Part shown: one piece after another, positions 6,890 through 9,038 of the stretch
Layout: each line of letters starts with the position of its first letter
How positions within the stretch are numbered: the first letter of the stretch is position 1
Assembly (NCBI GenBank): GCA_028708055.1
Contig: JAQVZT010000093.1
Coordinates: 1-9,038 of the forward strand
Reading direction: 5' to 3'
Source: Methanothrix sp.
Lineage (GTDB): Archaea; Halobacteriota; Methanosarcinia; Methanotrichales; Methanotrichaceae
DNA: 9,038 bases
Notes under the pieces: generated by a model
Seen by the model: only the letters and a program-made list of their open reading frames with translations
Databases searched by the model: none
Told to the model about the DNA's origin: nothing
Position numbers and translations under genes: made by a program

Positions 6890-6910
6890 GCTGGCAGAGC
6901 GGAGAGTTCC

Positions 6911-7315
6911 ATGGACCGCAAATCAATGATAGCAAGAATTGGACAGATGATAAGCAACTATCCCGAGGTGCAGACTGCCTATATATTTGGATCATTTCTG
7001 AAAAGAGATGATTACCGAGACATAGATATTGCTCTGCTTTTGTCCGGGAATATCTCCTCTTATAAAGCCCTGAAACTGGCTCTGCGCATCGGCAGCGATC
7101 TGGATTTATCGATTATGCCGGGCCGCGACTTTGATGTGAGAATTCTCAACAATTCACATCCAGAATTTCAATATGAAGTGGTTAAGACGGGTCTATCAGT
7201 TTTCTCCCGAGACAAACAGGAACAGCATGACTTTGAGGCCGAAGTGCTATCCACTTATCTGGACCTTAAAGAGATGTACGATTCATACGACAGGAAATAC
7301 CTGGCGAGGGCGTAG
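6911..7315 (+). CDS. MNT-type minimal nucleotidyltransferase, antitoxin of an MNT-HEPN system
   Basis: 134 residues. The nucleotidyltransferase signature GSFLKRDDYRDIDIALL starts at Gly27-Ser28; the two metal-binding acids are Asp37 and Asp39, and Asp75 in DFDVRIL fits the third. The GS-to-DxD spacing is 8 residues, shorter than the common 10, so this is a variant loop. The end (LDLKEMYDSYDRKY) is typical of stand-alone MNT proteins. In characterised MntA-HepT pairs the MNT protein transfers AMP from ATP to the Tyr of the HEPN toxin's RX4HXY motif and thereby silences it; the same is inferred here. It is the first gene of a three-gene unit, with one base between its stop and the HEPN start. 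All three acids are present, so the enzyme should be active. Confidence 0.88.
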   Translation: MDRKSMIARIGQMISNYPEVQTAYIFGSFLKRDDYRDIDIALLLSGNISSYKALKLALRIGSDLDLSIMPGRDFDVRILNNSHPEFQYEVVKTGLSVFSRDKQEQHDFEAEVLSTYLDLKEMYDSYDRKYLARA

Positions 7316-7316
7316 A

Positions 7317-7742
7317 ATGAGATCTTTGGCTCACATGAGGGAGATGGACGAAGCTTTGGGTGATTGGGAGAGATACATGAGTCTTCCTCTAGAAAGACTG
7401 CTTCGGGAGCGAGATCTTAAGAATATGGTTTTGCATGCGCTGCTAGTGAGCATCCAGGCATCCATAGATATTGCAAATCACCTCATTTCAGAAGAAGGCT
7501 TGAGGAGGCCGGCTAATTACAGGGAGGCGTTTCAAATTATTGGGGAGGCCGGGCTGATAGATGATGATCTTGCCAGAGAGCTTTCCGATCTTGCAGGCTT
7601 CCGCAATGTTCTGGTTCATATCTATTGGGAGTCAGATATGGAAATGGTCTATCACATCCTTCAAAATGATCGAAATCATTTAGTTAAGTTCCGGGAGGAA
7701 GTAAAGCATATTTTGCTGAATCGTTCCAGGGGAGGACAATGA
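7317..7742 (+). CDS. HEPN domain RNase-type toxin (HepT-like)
   Basis: 141 residues. The ATG at 7317 lies one base after the MNT stop codon; upstream in-frame codons overlap the MNT gene, so this start is preferred. The protein is mostly helical and carries the HEPN active-site motif RNVLVHIY (Arg96, His101, Tyr103), that is RX4HXY. It is preceded by the usual helix with NYREAFQIIGEAGLI and LARELSDLAGF. HEPN proteins of this type are metal-independent endoribonucleases; HepT homologues cut RNA and are neutralised by AMPylation of the motif Tyr. The intact R, H and Y suggest an active toxin controlled by the preceding MNT gene. Its TGA stop directly abuts the next gene's ATG, so expression is likely coupled. 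Confidence 0.88.
   Translation: MRSLAHMREMDEALGDWERYMSLPLERLLRERDLKNMVLHALLVSIQASIDIANHLISEEGLRRPANYREAFQIIGEAGLIDDDLARELSDLAGFRNVLVHIYWESDMEMVYHILQNDRNHLVKFREEVKHILLNRSRGGQ
7731..7735 (+). promoter_or_regulatory. Strong Shine-Dalgarno (GGAGG) for the PNPOx-like gene
   Basis: GGAGG lies inside the last codons of the HEPN gene, 7 nt before the ATG at 7743. It supports that start and translation from a polycistronic mRNA. Confidence 0.7.
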
Positions 7743-8237
7743 ATGCCAGAAGAAATCATTAAGATGCCCCGCATGGATAAGGCCGAGTACGACCGCCTGG
7801 TGGAGGAGCAGTACATCTGCCGCATTGCTTTTCAGGGAGAGAAGCATCCTTACATCGCCCCATTCATCTATGTCTTCGATGGCAGGTTCATGTACTTTCT
7901 CTCCACCAACTACGGCAAGAAGGTGCAGCATTTCCGTGATAATCCCTTCGTGACTGTGGAGATAGAACATTACTCTCCTGATCTATCCCACTTCAGCTTT
8001 GTGGCCCTTCCCGGGAGGCTGGTGCAGGTCGAGGATGCATCCAAGAAATTAGCAGTGCGAGAGATGTTCGTGCGATTGATCAGGAGCAGGGTACTTTCTC
8101 CTAATGTCCTCTCCGCTCTCGGACATTCTCCGCAGGAGCCTGTTGAGGTTCTGCTCCGGGATGAGAAGAGCTCCGTCTGGAAGCTGGTGGGCGTCAGTGT
8201 CGACAATATTTTGGGGCTGAAGGGCCAGAGCCCTTGA
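7743..8237 (+). CDS. FMN-binding split-barrel protein, pyridoxamine 5'-phosphate oxidase-like family
   Basis: 164 residues, starting at the ATG that directly follows the HEPN stop. The N-terminal MPRMDKAEYDRLVEEQYICR, then GEKHPYIAPFIYVFDGRFMYFLS (residues 32-54), GKKVQHFRDNPFVTVEIE (58-75) and FVALPGRLVQVED match the split-barrel flavoproteins of the PNPOx/NimA-related group. These bind FMN (some bind F420 or heme) and handle small-molecule redox chemistry or resistance to nitro compounds. The actual substrate here is unknown, and the family is too broad to claim vitamin B6 synthesis. The C-terminal region (ALGHSPQEPVEVLL...VWKLVGVSVDNILGLK) resembles the archaeal members I know. Placement as third gene after MNT-HEPN, with zero spacing and a strong Shine-Dalgarno, is unusual. 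Confidence 0.85.
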   Translation: MPEEIIKMPRMDKAEYDRLVEEQYICRIAFQGEKHPYIAPFIYVFDGRFMYFLSTNYGKKVQHFRDNPFVTVEIEHYSPDLSHFSFVALPGRLVQVEDASKKLAVREMFVRLIRSRVLSPNVLSALGHSPQEPVEVLLRDEKSSVWKLVGVSVDNILGLKGQSP

Positions 8238-8276
8238 CTCAAGGCTCCAGCTCTGCCCCAAATTTTATAATATCGG

Positions 8277-8304
8277 AAGAGAGCCTCTTACTTATGGCTT
8301 TTTT
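8277..8304 (+). terminator. Hairpin plus T6 tract ending the MNT-HEPN-PNPOx operon
   Basis: AAGAG (8277-8281)/CTCTT (8285-8289) can form a short stem, and TTTTTT lies at 8299-8304, 60-odd nt after the stop codon. A second perfect 6-bp inverted repeat, AAGGGC/GCCCTT (8220-8235), overlaps the gene's end. The T-tract is the more meaningful signal for archaeal termination. The converging hicBA remnant ends just beyond. Confidence 0.4.
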
Positions 8305-8324
8305 CGTTCGGTCAAACGCGGAAG

Positions 8325-8507
8325 TCAATTTTTCTGCAATTTAGCCGGGAAGACTTGAGTGCCTGGCCCATTTCGGTTGATCTGCGTGTGATCTTCGCGC
8401 TCGGCTCCAGTCCATCCGGCTGTCTGTTTTTTTAGAAAAGGCAACCCGTCTCTAGAAAATGCTTTCACTGCATCTTTTCCGGAAATCCCCGGCAGCTTTT
8501 GCGGCAT
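8325..8507 (-). pseudogene. hicA: Degenerate HicA toxin gene downstream of hicB
   Basis: The ATG at 8507 is 6 nt after the hicB stop, the usual hicB-hicA spacing. The N-terminus MPQKLPGISGKDAVKAFSRDG is a clear HicA start, and FLKKQ and EREDHTQI still align with the family. Between them, the expected G-S-H..L block holding the catalytic His is replaced by TAGWTGA, which looks like a small deletion plus substitutions. After DHTQI the expected V-P-x-H and GTL+SILRQA elements are garbled. In another frame at about 8354-8331 the peptide MGQALKSSRLNC vaguely recalls the lost C-terminal GTLKSILRQA, so further indels are likely. The frame stops after 60 residues (HicA is usually 60-80). HicA normally cleaves mRNA; this copy should be inactive. 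Confidence 0.7.
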
Positions 8508-8513
8508 ATGAGA

Positions 8514-8723
8514 TCAAACCGTTACTTCTACGATTTTTCCGGGAGCACCCAGCAGCCGCGTTCGCTCTTCAGCCAGCGATTCCAGGCAGCCTACTATCGT
8601 CTCTTTGATGTTCTCCAAGGCATCTTCTTGGCTGTCGCCCTGAGAATGACATCCAGGAAGTGCCGGACAGCTCACTATGTAGCCGACCTCTTCTGCTTCC
8701 TGAAGAACTACCTTGAAATTCAT
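8514..8723 (-). CDS. hicB: HicB-family antitoxin
   Basis: 69 residues. MNFKVVLQEAEEVGYIVSCP, then ALPGCHSQGDSQEDALENIKETI (residues 21-43) is the classic HicB RNase-H-like fold, ending with KIVEVTV. There is no C-terminal DNA-binding domain, as in other short archaeal and cyanobacterial HicB proteins. HicB binds and blocks the HicA mRNA interferase, whose decayed gene follows 6 nt downstream. No Shine-Dalgarno is seen; a weak T-rich TATA-like stretch (8746-8752 on the minus strand), centred about 26 nt upstream, would give a leaderless mRNA. The protein is fully intact although its toxin is not, so it may persist as a relic or protect against HicA toxins elsewhere. Confidence 0.88.
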   Translation of the reverse strand: MNFKVVLQEAEEVGYIVSCPALPGCHSQGDSQEDALENIKETIVGCLESLAEERTRLLGAPGKIVEVTV

Positions 8724-8903
8724 GATCGTAGTAAATTCCGTAAGGTAAAAAAGCTTTCGTGGATTGATACTTGAATGCCTGCTCAGTCGAGTTTGCTTGA
8801 TTCAAATCTCGCCCCGGAAGGCCAGGATCCTGCACCGCCGGGAGGAGTGTGCCCGGAGCTGGGACGGCGACGGCTGCCCGGAGGCGCTTGAGGGCGCAGG
8901 ATC
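8724..8903. other. Spacer between the TumE-like gene and hicB
   Basis: About 180 nt. An open frame on the minus strand starts with an ATG overlapping the TumE-like stop (ATGA at 8907-8904) and runs on into the hicB region in a different frame, but its product resembles no antitoxin I know. The 8821-8900 part is G+C-rich and repetitive. No helix-turn-helix partner for the TumE-like gene is visible here. Confidence 0.5.
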
Positions 8904-9038
8904 TCATCTCGTTGTCTCATTGAATGTCTCCCTGATCTCTTCCAGAACATCCGCCAGGCACATTTCCTTTGATTCCATCAATTCAGGCGCATGTTTGTGA
9001 TCCGGAAAGGTGCGAAGGTTTTTATGATGGGGCGAATT
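8904..9038 (-). CDS. TumE/DUF6516-like toxin, C-terminal end only (cut by the window edge)
   Basis: The minus-strand frame is open from the window edge at 9038 to the TGA at 8906-8904, giving 44 residues. It reads NSPHHKNLRTFPDHKHAPEL and then MESKEMCLADVLEEIRETF. This is the C-terminal signature of the TumE family (DUF6516, toxin component of the TumE-TumA system): D/N-x-PHH...TFP-HKH, then E-S, then L-x-VL-EI. TumE-type proteins are small toxins usually paired with an XRE-type helix-turn-helix antitoxin; none is seen downstream, so it may lie upstream outside the window or be lost. Roughly half to two-thirds of the gene is missing. The assignment rests on a short but characteristic motif. 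Confidence 0.65.
   Translation of the reverse strand, partial: NSPHHKNLRTFPDHKHAPELMESKEMCLADVLEEIRETFNETTR

Noticed and set aside
8793..8812. tRNA T-arm-like stretch GATTCAAATC within an imperfect hairpin
   Set aside because: The flanking stem does not pair correctly and no anticodon or acceptor arms surround it.
8569..8907. 112-codon open frame starting in the TumE-like stop (ATGA) as a candidate antitoxin
   Set aside because: Most of it runs through hicB in another frame and the unique part shows no HTH or antitoxin-like motif.
1..9038. CRISPR array or insertion sequence
   Set aside because: No regularly spaced direct repeats with unique spacers, and no transposase or terminal inverted repeats were seen; the only tandem repeats are in the DUF11 gene and the 10-bp repeat at 6811-6840.

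Overview
The window looks like a piece of a methanogenic archaeal chromosome, most likely from the Methanothrix (Methanosaeta)/Methanosarcinales side. This is judged from protein style and was not searched. The reasons are a giant secreted protein built from DUF11 and SdrD-B-like modules, archaeal TATA-type promoters placed about 26 nt before start codons (leaderless style), an archaeal-style tRNA-Leu(GAG) sequence, and a dense set of small toxin-antitoxin (TA) modules. Base composition is moderate, except for an A+T-richer stretch at about 3880-4730.

Layout. (1) 2-3880 (+) is the 3' part of a very long surface or secreted protein whose start lies outside the window. It has near-identical tandem DUF11 repeats, an SdrD-B-like module, a central region of unknown fold and two more DUF11-like modules. 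(2) 3881-4823 is gene-poor and A+T-rich. It holds one orphan small gene (4183-4416), a pair of degenerate intergenic repeats and a tRNA-Leu(GAG)-like sequence whose 3' part is intact but whose 5' acceptor strand does not pair. (3) 6760-4827 (-) is a two-gene overlapping operon: a radical SAM protein with a C-terminal helix-hairpin-helix, then a DUF4130 protein. This is the conserved but uncharacterised predicted DNA modification/repair pair. (4) 6911-8237 (+) is transcribed divergently: an MNT nucleotidyltransferase antitoxin, a HEPN toxin, and a tightly coupled FMN-binding split-barrel (PNPOx-like) protein. (5) 9038-8325 (-) holds the C-terminal end of a TumE/DUF6516-like toxin cut by the window edge, an intact HicB antitoxin and a decayed HicA toxin.

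How it fits together. Three different TA-type loci lie within about 2.1 kb, next to a predicted DNA-processing pair and a damaged tRNA that could be an old integration scar. That pattern fits an accessory or defence-type neighbourhood. The intact HicB beside a broken HicA suggests ongoing decay of one module. The least understood candidate system is the radical SAM-HhH/DUF4130 pair; the coupling of a flavin-type gene to an MNT-HEPN module is the other lead. All functional statements are from sequence reading alone.
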